Assembly (NCBI RefSeq): GCF_000633395.1
Contig: NZ_AYMU01000003.1
Location: 124,001-188,000 of the forward strand
Origin: Pseudomonas sp. PH1b
GTDB taxonomy: Bacteria; Pseudomonadota; Gammaproteobacteria; Pseudomonadales; Pseudomonadaceae
Reading direction: 5' to 3'
DNA length: 64,000 nucleotides
Shown: piece by piece, positions 26,466 to 36,427 of the stretch
How the letters are laid out: every line of letters begins with the position of its first letter
Numbering within the stretch: position 1 is the first letter of the stretch
Position numbers and translations under genes: made by a program
The notes under the pieces: model-generated
What the model was told of the DNA's origin: nothing
The model's input: the letters and a program-made list of their open reading frames with translations, nothing else
Databases searched by the model: none

Positions 26466-26488
26466 TGATATTTATTTGTGTATCACAT
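26466..26488. promoter_or_regulatory. Candidate PaaX operator upstream of paaA
   Basis: TTTGTGTATCACAT (26475-26488) matches the element before paaF at 13 of 14 positions. It is preceded by TGATA (26466-26470), which forms a TGATA-N10-TATCA dyad with it. It lies about 48 bp before the paaA ATG, in an AT-rich promoter region following the paaK terminator. Confidence 0.5.
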
Positions 26489-26535
26489 ATAAACATCTCC
26501 ATGCCCACCCACACCTTCAACCCGGGAGACACTGC

Positions 26536-27525
26536 ATGTACGCACAGCTGGTAGAAACGGGGGTCAAGCACGTCAAGTCGCTGGAGCAGATGTCCGAGCA
26601 GGAACGCGCCTTCCAGGAAAAGATCGATCGGGAGATCAAGATCGAGGCCAAGAACTGGATGCCCGAGGCCTACCGGCAGACCCTGATCCGGCAGATCTCC
26701 CAGCACGCCCATTCGGAAATCGTCGGCATGCTGCCCGAAGGCAACTGGGTGACCCGGGCCCCGACCCTCAAGCGCAAGCTGCAACTGATGGCCAAGATCC
26801 AGGATGAAGCCGGCCACGGCCTGTACCTGTACAGCGCCATGGAAACCCTCGGCGCCGACCGCGACGAGGAAGTCGCCAAGCTGCACAGCGGCCAAGCCAA
26901 GTATTCGAGCATCTTCAACTACCCGACCCTGAACTGGGCCGACATGGGCGCCGTGGGCTGGCTGGTGGACGGCGCCGCGATCGTCAACCAGGTGGTGCTG
27001 CAGCGCACCTCCTACGGCCCCTACTCCCGGGCCATGGTGCGCATCTGCAAGGAAGAGAGCTTCCACCAGCGCCAGGGCTACGAAATCCTCCTGACCATGA
27101 TGCGCGAGGGCAACCAGGCGCAGAAGGACATGGTCCAGGACGCCATCAACCGCTTCTGGTGGCCAGCCCTGATGATGTTCGGCCCCAGCGACGAACACTC
27201 GCCCAACAGCGCCCAGTCTATGGCCTGGAAGATCAAGCGCCAGAGCAACGACGAACTGCGCCAGCGCTTCATCGACCAGACCATCCCGCAGCTCGAACTG
27301 CTGGGCTGCACCTGCCCGGACCCAGACCTTGCGTGGAACGCCGAGCGCGGCCACTACGACTTCGGCGAGATCCGCTGGGAGGAATTCTACGAAGTGCTCA
27401 AGGGCAATGGCCCGTGCAACCAGGAGCGCCTCGCCACCCGGCGCCAGGCCATCGAGGACGGTGCCTGGGTGCGCGCGGCCGCGGTCGCCCACGCTCGCAA
27501 GAAAACCAATAAAAACGCCGCTTGA
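26536..27525 (+). CDS. paaA: Phenylacetyl-CoA epoxidase catalytic subunit
   Basis: This 329-residue di-iron oxygenase subunit of the PaaABCE complex inserts one oxygen atom into the ring of phenylacetyl-CoA. Ferritin-like helices carry the iron ligands in [16 protein letters not shown] and [12 protein letters not shown] (the E..H and EExxH patterns). Phenylacetyl-CoA-binding residues typical of PaaA, such as [15 protein letters not shown] [15 protein letters not shown], are present. The start at ATG 26536 has GGGAGA upstream. It begins the second plus-strand paa unit. Confidence 0.96.
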   Translation: MYAQLVETGVKHVKSLEQMSEQERAFQEKIDREIKIEAKNWMPEAYRQTLIRQISQHAHSEIVGMLPEGNWVTRAPTLKRKLQLMAKIQDEAGHGLYLYSAMETLGADRDEEVAKLHSGQAKYSSIFNYPTLNWADMGAVGWLVDGAAIVNQVVLQRTSYGPYSRAMVRICKEESFHQRQGYEILLTMMREGNQAQKDMVQDAINRFWWPALMMFGPSDEHSPNSAQSMAWKIKRQSNDELRQRFIDQTIPQLELLGCTCPDPDLAWNAERGHYDFGEIRWEEFYEVLKGNGPCNQERLATRRQAIEDGAWVRAAAVAHARKKTNKNAA

Positions 27526-27567
27526 TTCGCCCAACCTCGATCCAGTGCCTGATGTGGAGCCACCCCG

Positions 27568-27849
27568 ATGTCTGAATGGACCCTTTTCGAAGTCTTCGTG
27601 CGCAGCAAGCACGGCCTCAACCACAAGCACGTCGGCAGCGTACATGCCGCCGACAGCACCATGGCCCTGGACAACGCCCGCGACCTCTACACCCGCCGCA
27701 GCGAAGGCGTGAGCCTGTGGGTGGTGCCGTCGGCGCTGATCGTCGCCTCCTCGCCGGACGACAAGGAACCCCTGTTCGACCCCGCCGACGACAAGGTCTA
27801 CCGCCACGCCAGCTTCTACCAGCTGCCGCCTGAAGTCGGACACATGTGA
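27568..27849 (+). CDS. paaB: Phenylacetyl-CoA epoxidase structural subunit
   Basis: The 93-residue protein begins MSEWTLFEVFVRSKHGLNHKH and contains SVHAADSTMALDNARDLYTRR and GVSLWVVPSALIVASSP, all typical of PaaB. It has no catalytic residues. In the epoxidase it bridges PaaAC heterodimers into the larger assembly. Length is normal. It lies 42 bp after paaA and eight bases before paaC. Confidence 0.94.
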   Translation: MSEWTLFEVFVRSKHGLNHKHVGSVHAADSTMALDNARDLYTRRSEGVSLWVVPSALIVASSPDDKEPLFDPADDKVYRHASFYQLPPEVGHM

Positions 27850-27857
27850 GGCCTGCC

Positions 27858-28619
27858 ATGACCGTTCAATCCGATCTGATCCCTTACCTGCTGCGCCTGG
27901 GCGACAGCGCCTTGATCCAGGGCCAGCGCCTGTGCCAATGGTGTGGCCGCGCGCCGGCCCTGGAAGAAGAGCTGGCGCTGATGAACGTCGGCCTCGACCT
28001 GGTGGGCCAGGCCCGCAACTGGCTGGACTACGCCGCTGAACTGCTGGACGACGGCCGCGATGCCGACCGCCTGGCGTTCCACCGCGACGAACGTGCCTAC
28101 CGCAACCTGTTGCTGGTGGAGCAGCCCAACGGCGACTTTGCCGTGACCATGCTCAAGCAGTTCCTGTACGACGCCTGGCACCTGCAGGTGCTCAAGGGCC
28201 TGGGCCAGAGCCGGGACGAGCGCATCGCCGGGATCGCCGCCAAAGCCGTCAAGGAAGCCACCTATCACCTGCGCCGCTCCGCCGAATGGGTCGAGCGCCT
28301 GGGCGACGGCACCGAGGAAAGCCACCAGCGGATGCTCGACGCCATCCCCCTGCTCTGGCGTTTCACCGTGGAGCTGAGCAGCCCCGATGACGGCGAGAAC
28401 CGCCTGCACCAGGCGCGCCTGATACCCGACCCCGCCGCCGTGGCCGCGGCCTGGCAAGCCCAGGTGGCCGAGACCTTCGCCAACGCCACCCTGCCGGTGC
28501 CCGCTGCCGCCAGTTACTTCTACCTTGACGCCCGCCGCGGCCTGCACAGCGAACACCTGGGCATCCTGCTGGCGCACATGCAGTCCCTGCCGCGAGCCTA
28601 CCCCGATGCGACCTGGTGA
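27858..28619 (+). CDS. paaC: Phenylacetyl-CoA epoxidase subunit PaaC
   Basis: This 253-residue ferritin-like partner of PaaA starts LIPYLLRLGDSALIQGQRLCQWCGRAP. It retains the four-helix fold (LNVGLDLVGQARNWLDYAAEL-like segment, LQVLKGLGQSRDERI, EATYHLRRSAEWVERLGDG) but serves as a structural, non-catalytic subunit in the known complex. ATG 27858 was preferred over an upstream in-frame GTG because GAGG lies upstream and the family starts here. Its last 14 bases overlap paaD. Confidence 0.94.
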   Translation: MTVQSDLIPYLLRLGDSALIQGQRLCQWCGRAPALEEELALMNVGLDLVGQARNWLDYAAELLDDGRDADRLAFHRDERAYRNLLLVEQPNGDFAVTMLKQFLYDAWHLQVLKGLGQSRDERIAGIAAKAVKEATYHLRRSAEWVERLGDGTEESHQRMLDAIPLLWRFTVELSSPDDGENRLHQARLIPDPAAVAAAWQAQVAETFANATLPVPAAASYFYLDARRGLHSEHLGILLAHMQSLPRAYPDATW

Positions 28620-29139
28620 ACTGATTGCCAGCGACCAGGGTGCCCGCGCGCTACAGGCCGGCGACCTGCAGGCGGCCTGGGCGACCCTGAACCAGATCAT
28701 GGACCCGGAAGTGCCGGTGGTCAGCGTGGTCGACCTGGGCATCGTCCGCGACCTGGACTGGCGCGCAGGCCACTTGCACGTGGTGGTGACCCCGACCTAC
28801 TCCGGCTGCCCGGCCACCGAGGTGATCGAAAGCGACATCCGCGCAGCCCTGGAGCTCGCCGGATTTCGCGCCCCGCACCTGCAACGCAAGCTGACCCCGG
28901 CCTGGAGCAGCGACTGGATCACCGCCGCAGGCCGCGAGCGCCTGCGGGCCTATGGCATCGCCCCGCCGGAGTTCAGCACCAGCAAGCGCAGCCTCCTCGG
29001 ACAACGCCCACAGGTGGCCTGCCCCCAGTGCGGCAGCGAGCACACCGAGCGCCTCAGCGAGTTCGGCTCCACTGCCTGCAAGGCCTTGTACCGCTGCCGC
29101 GACTGCCTGGAACCGTTCGACTATTTCAAGTGCATCTGA
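28606..29139 (+). CDS. paaD: Fe-S assembly protein PaaD for the epoxidase
   Basis: The 177-residue protein combines an N-terminal MIP18/DUF59 domain (LNQIMDPEVPVVSVVDLGIVRDL, with TPTYSGCPATEVI holding the reactive Cys) and a C-terminal zinc-ribbon-like module with two CxxC pairs (CPQCGSEHT and YRCRDCLEPF). PaaD is needed for iron-sulphur or di-iron maturation of the epoxidase/reductase. The ATG lies 14 bases inside paaC, so translation is probably coupled. Confidence 0.93.
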   Translation: MRPGELIASDQGARALQAGDLQAAWATLNQIMDPEVPVVSVVDLGIVRDLDWRAGHLHVVVTPTYSGCPATEVIESDIRAALELAGFRAPHLQRKLTPAWSSDWITAAGRERLRAYGIAPPEFSTSKRSLLGQRPQVACPQCGSEHTERLSEFGSTACKALYRCRDCLEPFDYFKCI

Positions 29140-29172
29140 ACGGCCAGCGGCCGTGTCAGAGGGAGAATCAGC

Positions 29173-30249
29173 ATGAGTAAATTCCACAGCCTGACCATCA
29201 AGGATGTGCGCAGCGAAACCCGTGACGCCGTGTCCATCGCCTTCGAGATCCCGCCGCACCTGCAACAGCGCTTCCACTTCACCCAGGGCCAGCACCTGGT
29301 GATGCGCACCCAGCTGGACGGCGAGGAAGTACGCCGCTCCTACTCGATCTGCACCGGGGTCAACGATGGCGAGCTGCGCGTTGCAATCAAGCGCGTGGCC
29401 GGCGGGCGTTTCTCGGCCTTCGCCAATGAGCGACTCAAGGCCGGCCAGCAGCTGGAGGTGATGCCACCTGCGGGGCAGTTTCACGTCGAGCTCGACCCGG
29501 CCCGCCACGGCCACTACCTGGCCGTGGCCGCCGGCAGCGGCATCACGCCGATCCTGTCGATCATCAAGACCACCCTGGAAACCGAACCCCACAGCCGCCT
29601 GACCCTGCTCTACGGCAACCGCTCCAGCTCCAGCGCGCTGTTTCGCGAACAGCTGGAAGACCTGAAGAATCGTTACCTGCAGCGCCTCAACCTGATTTTC
29701 CTGTTCAGCCGCGAACAGCAAGACATCGACCTCTACAACGGCCGGATCAATGCCGACAAATGCCAGCAGCTGTTTTCCCGCTGGCTCGACGTCAAGAGCC
29801 TGGACGCGGCCTTTATCTGCGGCCCGCAGCCCATGACCGAAACCGTGCGCGACAGCCTCAAGGCCAAGGGCATGCCCGCCGCGCGCATCCACTTCGAACT
29901 GTTTGCCGCCGCTGGCAGCGAGTACAAGCGCGAGGCCCGGGAAGCTGCACGACAGATCGATGCTGCCACCAGCCAGATCACCGTGATCAGCGACGGCCGC
30001 GCCCTGGCCTTCGACTTGCCGCGCAACACCCAGAGCATCCTCGAGGCCGGCAACGCCCAGGGCGCCGAACTGCCGTACTCGTGCAAGGCCGGGGTCTGCT
30101 CCACCTGCAAGTGCAAGGTCATCGAGGGTGAAGTGGAGATGGACAGCAATCACGCCCTGGAGGACTACGAAGTAGCGGCCGGCTACGTGCTGTCCTGCCA
30201 GTCGTTCCCGATCAGCGACAAGGTGGTCCTGGACTTCGACCAGCTCTAG
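29173..30249 (+). CDS. paaE: Phenylacetyl-CoA epoxidase reductase subunit
   Basis: This 358-residue NADPH-dependent reductase feeds electrons to PaaA. The FAD-binding domain has RRSYSICTGVNDGELRVAIKR. The NAD(P) domain has AAGSGITPILSIIKT and CGPQPMTE. The C-terminal plant-type ferredoxin domain carries the 2Fe-2S ligands in PYSCKAGVCSTCKCKV and, further on, LSCQSFP. All four Cys are present. It follows paaD after 33 bp with a good GAGGGAG ribosome site. Confidence 0.95.
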   Translation: MSKFHSLTIKDVRSETRDAVSIAFEIPPHLQQRFHFTQGQHLVMRTQLDGEEVRRSYSICTGVNDGELRVAIKRVAGGRFSAFANERLKAGQQLEVMPPAGQFHVELDPARHGHYLAVAAGSGITPILSIIKTTLETEPHSRLTLLYGNRSSSSALFREQLEDLKNRYLQRLNLIFLFSREQQDIDLYNGRINADKCQQLFSRWLDVKSLDAAFICGPQPMTETVRDSLKAKGMPAARIHFELFAAAGSEYKREAREAARQIDAATSQITVISDGRALAFDLPRNTQSILEAGNAQGAELPYSCKAGVCSTCKCKVIEGEVEMDSNHALEDYEVAAGYVLSCQSFPISDKVVLDFDQL

Positions 30250-30255
30250 AACACT

Positions 30256-30281
30256 GCGAGCGCAGGCGTGCTGGCGCTCGC
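30256..30281 (+). terminator. GC hairpin between paaE and the DUF485 gene
   Basis: GCGAGCGC (30256-30263) pairs with GCGCTCGC (30274-30281) around a 10-base loop, starting seven bases after the paaE stop. It lacks a T-run. It may reduce read-through or protect the paaABCDE message. Confidence 0.4.
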
Positions 30282-30326
30282 GAGTTGCAACGCCCGAACA
30301 ATAACAACAGCAAGAGAGCGTGCCCA

Positions 30327-30635
30327 ATGACCCCGCAAGAAATAGAACGGATTCGCCTGCACCCGGACTTTATCCAGCTGGTGCGACGCAAACAGAAGCT
30401 CTATTGGTCCCTGACCCTGGCCATGCTGCTGATCTATTACGGTTTCGTGCTGCTGGTGGCGTTTTCCCCGAGCACCCTGGGCCAGTCCCTCAGCGGCGGG
30501 GTGACCACGGTCGGCATGCTGGTGGGTGTGGCGATCGTGCTGCTGGCCTTCGCCCTGACCGGCTTCTATGTCTACCGCGCCAACCATGTGATTGACCCAC
30601 TGAATGAAAAGCTCAAGCAGGAGTGCGCCCAATGA
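30327..30635 (+). CDS. DUF485 membrane protein, symporter partner
   Basis: The 102-residue protein has two membrane spans ([18 protein letters not shown] and [21 protein letters not shown]) and the DUF485 motif [16 protein letters not shown]. Proteins of this type (YjcH-like) are almost always encoded just before ActP-type sodium/solute symporters and presumably assist them. Here the stop overlaps the symporter ATG by four bases (ATGA). Its place between paaE and paaL suggests a role in phenylacetate uptake. Confidence 0.88.
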   Translation: MTPQEIERIRLHPDFIQLVRRKQKLYWSLTLAMLLIYYGFVLLVAFSPSTLGQSLSGGVTTVGMLVGVAIVLLAFALTGFYVYRANHVIDPLNEKLKQECAQ

Positions 30636-32278
30636 AGCCATTGTCGCTGTCATTCCTGCTGCCCGGCCTGCTGCTTTGCGACCTTGCACTGGCGGCAGAA
30701 GGCGCCGCCCGGCCCCTGAACTGGAACGCCATCGGCATGTTCCTGGTGTTCGTCCTGTTCACCCTCGGGGTCACCCGCTGGGCCGCCCTGCGCACCCGCT
30801 CGGCCAGTGATTTCTATACCGCTGGCGGGGGCATGAGCGGCTTGCAGAACGGCCTGGCGATTGCTGGCGACATGATCTCCGCGGCGTCCTTCCTCGGCAT
30901 CTCGGCGATGATGTTCCTCAACGGCTACGACGGCCTGCTGTATGCCCTGGGGGTACTGGCCGGCTGGCCGATCATCCTCTTCCTGATCGCCGAACGCCTG
31001 CGCAACCTGGGCAAGTACACCTTTGCCGACGTGGTTTCCTACCGCCTGGAGCAAACCCCGGTGCGCCTGACATCGGCCTTCGGCACCCTGACCGTGGCCC
31101 TGATGTACCTGGTGGCGCAGATGGTCGGCGCCGGCAAGCTGATCGAACTGCTGTTCGGCATCAGCTACCTCTATGCGGTGATGCTGGTGGGGGTGCTGAT
31201 GGTGTTCTACGTGACCTTCGGCGGCATGCTGGCCACCACCTGGGTGCAGATCATCAAGGCGGTGATGCTGCTGTTCGGCACCAGCTTCATGGCCTTCATG
31301 GTGCTCAGGCACTTTGGCTTCAGCGTCGAGGCAATGTTCGCCGGGGCCACCGCGGTACACGCCAAGGGCACCGCGATCATGGCCCCCGGCGGCTTGCTGT
31401 CGAACCCCATCGACGCCATTTCCCTGGGGCTGGGGATGATGTTCGGCACTGCCGGCCTGCCGCATATCCTGATGCGCTTCTTCACCGTCAACGACGCCAA
31501 GGAAGCGCGCAAGAGCGTGTTCTACGCCACCGGCTTCATTGGCTACTTCTACCTGCTGCTGATCGTGGTCGGCTTTGGCGCCATCGTCATGGTCGGCACC
31601 GAGCCCGAGTACCGCGACGCCAGCGGGGCGATCGTCGGCGGCGCCAACATGATCGCCGTGCACCTGGCCCAGGCGGTCGGCGGCAACCTGTTCCTTGGTT
31701 TCATCTCGGCGGTGGCCTTCGCCACCATCCTCGCAGTGGTGGCCGGCCTGGCCCTGTCCGGCGCCTCGGCGGTGTCCCACGACCTGTATGCCTGCGTCAT
31801 TCGCAAGGGCCAGGCCACAGAACAACAGGAAATCCGTGTTTCGCGGATCGCCACCCTGTGCATCGGCGTGCTGGCGATCATTCTCGGCCTGCTGTTCGAG
31901 TCGCAGAACATCGCCTTCCTCTCGGGCCTGGTGCTGGCGATTGCCGCCTCGGTGAATTTCCCGGTGCTGTTTCTTTCGATGTTCTGGAAAGGCCTGACCA
32001 CCCGTGGCGCGGTCAGCGGCAGCCTGGCCGGACTGGTGTCGGCGATTGTCCTGCTGGTGCTGAGCCCGGCGGTGTGGGTCAACGTCCTGCACCACGAACA
32101 GGCCCTGTTCCCCTACTCCAACCCGGCGCTGTTTTCCATGAGCCTGGCGTTCTTCTGTGCCTGGCTGTTTTCCGTCTGCGACCGCTCGCCCCGGGCCGCA
32201 CTGGAGCGCGGGCGTTACCTGGCGCAGTTCATCCGTTCCATGACCGGCATCGGTGCCTCGGGCGCCAGCAATCACTGA
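30632..32278 (+). CDS. paaL: Phenylacetate permease, sodium:solute symporter family
   Basis: This 548-residue SSS-family transporter with about 13 membrane spans is close to acetate permease ActP. An apparent N-terminal signal-like span ([16 protein letters not shown]) is followed by [53 protein letters not shown] and [20 protein letters not shown], all family signatures. In Pseudomonas paa clusters this gene encodes phenylacetate uptake. Substrate assignment relies on that context, since sequence alone cannot separate it from acetate transport. An in-frame GTG lies three codons upstream. ATG 30632 was chosen for its overlap with the preceding gene. Confidence 0.88.
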   Translation: MKPLSLSFLLPGLLLCDLALAAEGAARPLNWNAIGMFLVFVLFTLGVTRWAALRTRSASDFYTAGGGMSGLQNGLAIAGDMISAASFLGISAMMFLNGYDGLLYALGVLAGWPIILFLIAERLRNLGKYTFADVVSYRLEQTPVRLTSAFGTLTVALMYLVAQMVGAGKLIELLFGISYLYAVMLVGVLMVFYVTFGGMLATTWVQIIKAVMLLFGTSFMAFMVLRHFGFSVEAMFAGATAVHAKGTAIMAPGGLLSNPIDAISLGLGMMFGTAGLPHILMRFFTVNDAKEARKSVFYATGFIGYFYLLLIVVGFGAIVMVGTEPEYRDASGAIVGGANMIAVHLAQAVGGNLFLGFISAVAFATILAVVAGLALSGASAVSHDLYACVIRKGQATEQQEIRVSRIATLCIGVLAIILGLLFESQNIAFLSGLVLAIAASVNFPVLFLSMFWKGLTTRGAVSGSLAGLVSAIVLLVLSPAVWVNVLHHEQALFPYSNPALFSMSLAFFCAWLFSVCDRSPRAALERGRYLAQFIRSMTGIGASGASNH

Positions 32279-32284
32279 CTGCAC

Positions 32285-32311
32285 GGCCGGGCGCGCACCT
32301 TGCGCCCGGCC
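32285..32311 (+). terminator. Perfect hairpin between paaL and paaZ
   Basis: GGCCGGGCGC (32285-32294) and GCGCCCGGCC (32302-32311) form a 10-base stem with a 7-base loop. It lies six bases after the paaL stop and 25 bases before the paaZ ATG. No T-run follows, so it may be a weak terminator or an mRNA-stability element. Confidence 0.5.
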
Positions 32312-32336
32312 TCAACCCATCGTTCGGAGCAACCCC

Positions 32337-34400
32337 ATGTCACAGTCTCCTACCCTGCAAAGCTTCATCGCCGGCCGCTGGGTCGGCCAACATCCGGCCC
32401 AGGTCCTGCGCAGCGCCATCGATGGGCATGACGTGGCCCGTACCCATGAAGAGTCCCTGGACTTTGCCGAAGCCCTGGAGCATGCCCGGCGCCGCGGTGG
32501 CAGTGCCTTGCTGGCCCTGGATTTTCAGCAACGGGCCCAGCGCCTCAAGGCCCTGGCGCTGTACCTGAGTGAGCGCAAGGAACAGCTGTACGCCCTGTCC
32601 TACCACAGCGGTGCGACCCGGGCCGACAGCTGGATCGACATTGAAGGAGGCAACAGCACCCTGTTCAGCTATGCCGGCCTCGGCGCCCGGGAGCTGCCGT
32701 CAGGCAACCTGCTGCACGAGGGCCCGGCGCAATCGCTGGGCAAACTCGGCAGCTTTGCCGGCACCCACATCCTGGTGCCCCGCGGCGGGGTCGCTGTGCA
32801 CATCAACGCCTTCAACTTTCCCATCTGGGGGATGCTGGAAAAGTTCGCCCCGTGCTTTCTCGCCGGCATGCCATGCATCGTCAAGCCCGCCAGCGCCACC
32901 AGCTACCTGACCGAGGCCACGGTGCGCCTGATGCAGGCATCCGGCCTGTTGCCCGAGGGCAGCCTGCAACTGGTGATCGGTGGCACCGGCGACCTGCTGG
33001 ACCGTCTGCAAGGCCAGGACCTGGTGACCTTCACCGGTTCCGCCGCCACCGCCAACAAGCTGCGCAGCAACCCCAGCCTGATCCGCCACTCGGTGCCCTT
33101 CAATGCCGAGGCCGACTCGCTGAACTGTGCGATCCTGGCCCCGGACGTGACCCCGGACGATGAAGAGTTCGAGCTGTTCATCAAGGAAGTGGCACGGGAA
33201 ATGACCGTCAAGGCCGGGCAGAAATGCACCGCCATCCGCCGTGCAATCGTGCCGGCAAAACACTTGGACGCGGTGGCCACGGGCCTGCGCGAGCGGCTGG
33301 CCAGGGTGGTGGTCGGCGACCCCGCAGTGGAAGGCGTGCGCATGGGCCCCCTGGCCTCCCACGAACAACAGCGAGACGTGAGCGAACGCCTGGAAAGCCT
33401 GCTGCAGGGCAGTGACCTGCTGTTTGGGGCGAAGGACGGCTTTGAACCTCGGGGCAGCCACGTCAGCCAGGGCGCCTTCTTCGCCCCGACCCTGCTGCTG
33501 GCCCGCGATCCCTGGGCGGCCGGCGGCGCCCATGACATCGAGGCTTTCGGTCCGGTCAGCACCTTGATGGGCTATGACGACCTGGACCAGGCCCTGGACC
33601 TTGCCGCTCGCGGCAAGGGCAGCCTGGTGGCCAGCCTGGTCACCAAGGACCCGGCCACCGCCGCCCGGGTCATTCCCCAGGCCGCTGCCTGGCATGGTCG
33701 CCTGCTGGTGCTGGACCGCGAATCCGCCGCCGAATCCACCGGCCATGGCTCCCCCCTGCCCCAACTCAAGCACGGCGGCCCAGGGCGTGCCGGCGGTGGC
33801 GAAGAGCTGGGTGGCCTGCGGGCCGTCAAGCATTACCTGCAACGGGCCGCCGTCCAGGGCTCGCCCAGCATGCTGGCTGCGGTCACTGGCGAATACGTGC
33901 GTGGCGCCAAGGTGCTTGAGAGCGACGTGCACCCGTTCCGCCGGCATTTCCAGGACCTGCAGATCGGCGAATCCCTGCTGACCCACCGGCGCACCGTGAC
34001 CGAAGCCGACCTGGTGAACTTCGGCTGCCTGTCGGGGGACCACTTCTACATGCACTTCGACGAGATCGCCGCCAGGGAGTCGCAGTTCGGCAAGCGCATC
34101 GCCCATGGCTACTTCGTGCTGTCGGCCGCGGCCGGGCTGTTCGTCTCGCCGGCGCCGGGCCCGGTGCTGGCCAACTATGGCCTGGACACCCTGCGCTTCA
34201 TCAACCCGGTGGGCATTGGCGACACCATCCAGGCCCGGCTGACCTGCAAGCGCAAGATCGACCAGGGCAAGAAGAGCCCCCAGGGCATTCCCCAGGGCGT
34301 CGTGGCCTGGGACGTGGAAGTCACCAACCAGCTGGGTGAAGTGGTGGCCAGCTACGACATCCTGACCCTGGTGGTCAAACGCAGCGACTGCAGCGGCTGA
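32337..34400 (+). CDS. paaZ: Bifunctional oxepin-CoA hydrolase / semialdehyde dehydrogenase
   Basis: The 687-residue fusion enzyme opens the oxepin ring and oxidises the resulting aldehyde. The N-terminal aldehyde dehydrogenase domain (about 1-530) has HINAFNFPIWGMLEKFAP, FTGSAATANKLR and the catalytic Cys in AGQKCTAIRRAIV. The C-terminal MaoC-like hydratase domain (about 545-687) has FGCLSGDHFYMHFDEIAA with the active-site Asp/His and GKRIAHGYFVLSAAAGLFV. Both halves are complete, so no separate dehydrogenase is required. This gene is called paaN in some Pseudomonas literature. It closes the paa cluster. Confidence 0.95.
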   Translation: MSQSPTLQSFIAGRWVGQHPAQVLRSAIDGHDVARTHEESLDFAEALEHARRRGGSALLALDFQQRAQRLKALALYLSERKEQLYALSYHSGATRADSWIDIEGGNSTLFSYAGLGARELPSGNLLHEGPAQSLGKLGSFAGTHILVPRGGVAVHINAFNFPIWGMLEKFAPCFLAGMPCIVKPASATSYLTEATVRLMQASGLLPEGSLQLVIGGTGDLLDRLQGQDLVTFTGSAATANKLRSNPSLIRHSVPFNAEADSLNCAILAPDVTPDDEEFELFIKEVAREMTVKAGQKCTAIRRAIVPAKHLDAVATGLRERLARVVVGDPAVEGVRMGPLASHEQQRDVSERLESLLQGSDLLFGAKDGFEPRGSHVSQGAFFAPTLLLARDPWAAGGAHDIEAFGPVSTLMGYDDLDQALDLAARGKGSLVASLVTKDPATAARVIPQAAAWHGRLLVLDRESAAESTGHGSPLPQLKHGGPGRAGGGEELGGLRAVKHYLQRAAVQGSPSMLAAVTGEYVRGAKVLESDVHPFRRHFQDLQIGESLLTHRRTVTEADLVNFGCLSGDHFYMHFDEIAARESQFGKRIAHGYFVLSAAAGLFVSPAPGPVLANYGLDTLRFINPVGIGDTIQARLTCKRKIDQGKKSPQGIPQGVVAWDVEVTNQLGEVVASYDILTLVVKRSDCSG

Positions 34401-34833
34401 CAGCCACCGGCTTGCCGGCGAACGACCCTCGAGACCGCAGCCGTCTTGAGAGGCTTTCAGCGCCAGGCCGGCGCCGACCGAAACCCCGGCGGCGCCAGTG
34501 TGGCTTGCTCAAGCACAGGCACCCCAGCGGTGGCGAGGGCGCTTGCTGCCGCTGGCTTCCCGCGCCCCCAGGGCACCGCAGCGCCTTTTCACGCAGGATC
34601 GAGGGCCGCTGCAGCTCCCTGGCGCAGCGGCAGCAGGCACCCTCGTCCGCCTTTACTTGTCACTCGCTCCGACCCTCGCCTGAACAGTCTGGCGCCTCCC
34701 CAACCGTGCAAGAAACCGCGAAACGCCTTGGCCCAAGGCAGCCGGCAAATATTGTGGCAAAAGATTTCATCATTTCTTGATTCTGCACCCGGCTTGCGGC
34801 AAGTTGCGCGCTTCTCACCACAAGGAACCGCCC
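34401..34833. other. Non-coding spacer between paaZ and nhaB
   Basis: This 433-bp stretch has no frame with a ribosome site or family resemblance. It starts with a short CCGGC-TT-GCCGG stem (near 34408-34419), which resembles a degenerate Pseudomonas REP element. The remainder is GC-rich and shows nothing recognisable until the nhaB ribosome site. Confidence 0.5.
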
Positions 34834-36336
34834 ATGTCCGGCTCAATGGCCCAGGCGTTCGCGCACAACTTTCTCGGCCAGTCCCCGCGCTGGTACAAGG
34901 CAAGCATCCTTGCCTTCCTGCTGCTCAATCCCCTGCTGTTCTATACCGTCAGCCCGGCGGCGGCCGGCTGGTGCCTGGTGATCGAGTTCATCTTCACCCT
35001 GGCCATGGCCCTCAAATGCTACCCGCTGATGCCCGGCGGCCTGCTGCTGGTGCAGGCCATGCTGCTGGGCATGGCCACCCCCGAGGCACTGTATGAGGAG
35101 CTGGTGCACAACTTCCCGGTGATCCTGCTGCTGATGTTCATGGTCGCCGGCATTTATTTCATGAAGGAGTTGCTGCTGTTCCTGTTTTCCCGGCTGTTGC
35201 TCGGGGTGCGCTCCAAGGCGCTGCTGGGGCTGCTGTTCTGCTTTCTTTCGGCCTTTCTCTCGGCCTTCCTCGATGCCTTGACCGTCACTGCGGTGATCAT
35301 CAGCGCCGCCGTGGGCTTCTATTCGGTGTATCACCGGGTGGCGTCCGGCAATGACCCGCGCCAGGACAGCGCCTACGGCGATGACCAGCAACTGGCCACC
35401 CTGCACCACGATGACCTGGAGCAGTTTCGTGCCTTCCTGCGCAGCCTGCTGATGCACGGCGCCGTAGGCACCGCCCTGGGAGGGGTGTGCACCCTGGTGG
35501 GCGAGCCGCAGAATCTGTTGATCGGCCATGAGATGGGCTGGCACTTCGCCGAATTCTTCAGCAAGGTGGCACCGGTTTCCCTGCCCGTGCTGGCGGCCGG
35601 CCTGGTGACCTGCGTGCTGCTGGAGAAGCTGCGCTGGTTCGGCTATGGCACCTTGCTGCCAGACAATGTGCGCCGGGTGCTGGCCAACTATGCCGCTGAA
35701 GACGACGCCCAGCGCACCTCGCGCCAACGGGCGGCACTGCTGGTCCAGGGCCTGGCGGCGTTGATCCTGATCGTCGGCCTGGCCCTGCACGTGGCGGAAG
35801 TCGGGTTGATCGGCCTGCTGGTGATCGTGCTGATCACCGCCTTCACCGGGATCACCGATGAGCACCGCCTGGGCAATGCGTTCAAGGACGCCATGCCCTT
35901 CACCGCACTGCTGGTGGTGTTCTTCGCCGTGGTCGCGGTGATTCACCAGCAGCAACTGTTCACCCCGCTGATCCAGTGGGTGCTGGCGCTGCCGGCGGAC
36001 CAGCAACCGGGCATGCTGTTCATTGCCAACGGGCTGCTGTCGGCCATCAGTGACAACGTGTTCGTCGCCACCATCTACATCACCGAGGTCAAGCAGGCCT
36101 TTGTCACCGGGCAGATGAGCCGTGAGCACTTCGAGACCCTAGCCATCGCCATCAACACCGGCACCAACCTGCCCAGCGTGGCCACGCCCAACGGCCAGGC
36201 GGCGTTCCTGTTCCTGCTGACCTCGGCGATTGCGCCGCTGGTACGCCTGTCCTACGGTCGGATGGTGTGGATGGCCCTGCCCTACACCGTGGTGATGGGG
36301 CTGCTGGGCTGGTACGCGGTGAGCTACTGGCTGTAG
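34834..36336 (+). CDS. nhaB: Sodium/proton antiporter NhaB
   Basis: This 500-residue inner-membrane antiporter has roughly twelve spans and exports sodium in exchange for protons. Family signatures include [13 protein letters not shown] at the N terminus, [48 protein letters not shown] and [20 protein letters not shown] with [19 protein letters not shown]. Length is standard. AAGGAA is seven bases before ATG 34834, and 19 upstream in-frame codons were discarded. It stands alone after a 433-bp spacer, so it is probably not part of the paa unit. Confidence 0.95.
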   Translation: MSGSMAQAFAHNFLGQSPRWYKASILAFLLLNPLLFYTVSPAAAGWCLVIEFIFTLAMALKCYPLMPGGLLLVQAMLLGMATPEALYEELVHNFPVILLLMFMVAGIYFMKELLLFLFSRLLLGVRSKALLGLLFCFLSAFLSAFLDALTVTAVIISAAVGFYSVYHRVASGNDPRQDSAYGDDQQLATLHHDDLEQFRAFLRSLLMHGAVGTALGGVCTLVGEPQNLLIGHEMGWHFAEFFSKVAPVSLPVLAAGLVTCVLLEKLRWFGYGTLLPDNVRRVLANYAAEDDAQRTSRQRAALLVQGLAALILIVGLALHVAEVGLIGLLVIVLITAFTGITDEHRLGNAFKDAMPFTALLVVFFAVVAVIHQQQLFTPLIQWVLALPADQQPGMLFIANGLLSAISDNVFVATIYITEVKQAFVTGQMSREHFETLAIAINTGTNLPSVATPNGQAAFLFLLTSAIAPLVRLSYGRMVWMALPYTVVMGLLGWYAVSYWL

Positions 36337-36427
36337 GGGCATCCTGCGCGGGCCCGAGGCCGGCAATCGGCGGCCGCGGCATGAAGGACCGGAGGCCGTG
36401 GCCTGGCGCTATGCCAGGCTGCGCCCC

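Noticed and set aside
30650..32284. A 544-codon open frame antisense to paaL
   Set aside because: His/Gln/Asp/Gly-rich product typical of the complement of hydrophobic codons. The sense strand encodes a clear symporter.
34404..34425. REP-like CCGGCTTGCCGG fragment
   Set aside because: A single short degenerate copy without the paired inverted organisation of Pseudomonas REP elements. Noted in the spacer entry but not called as a repeat.
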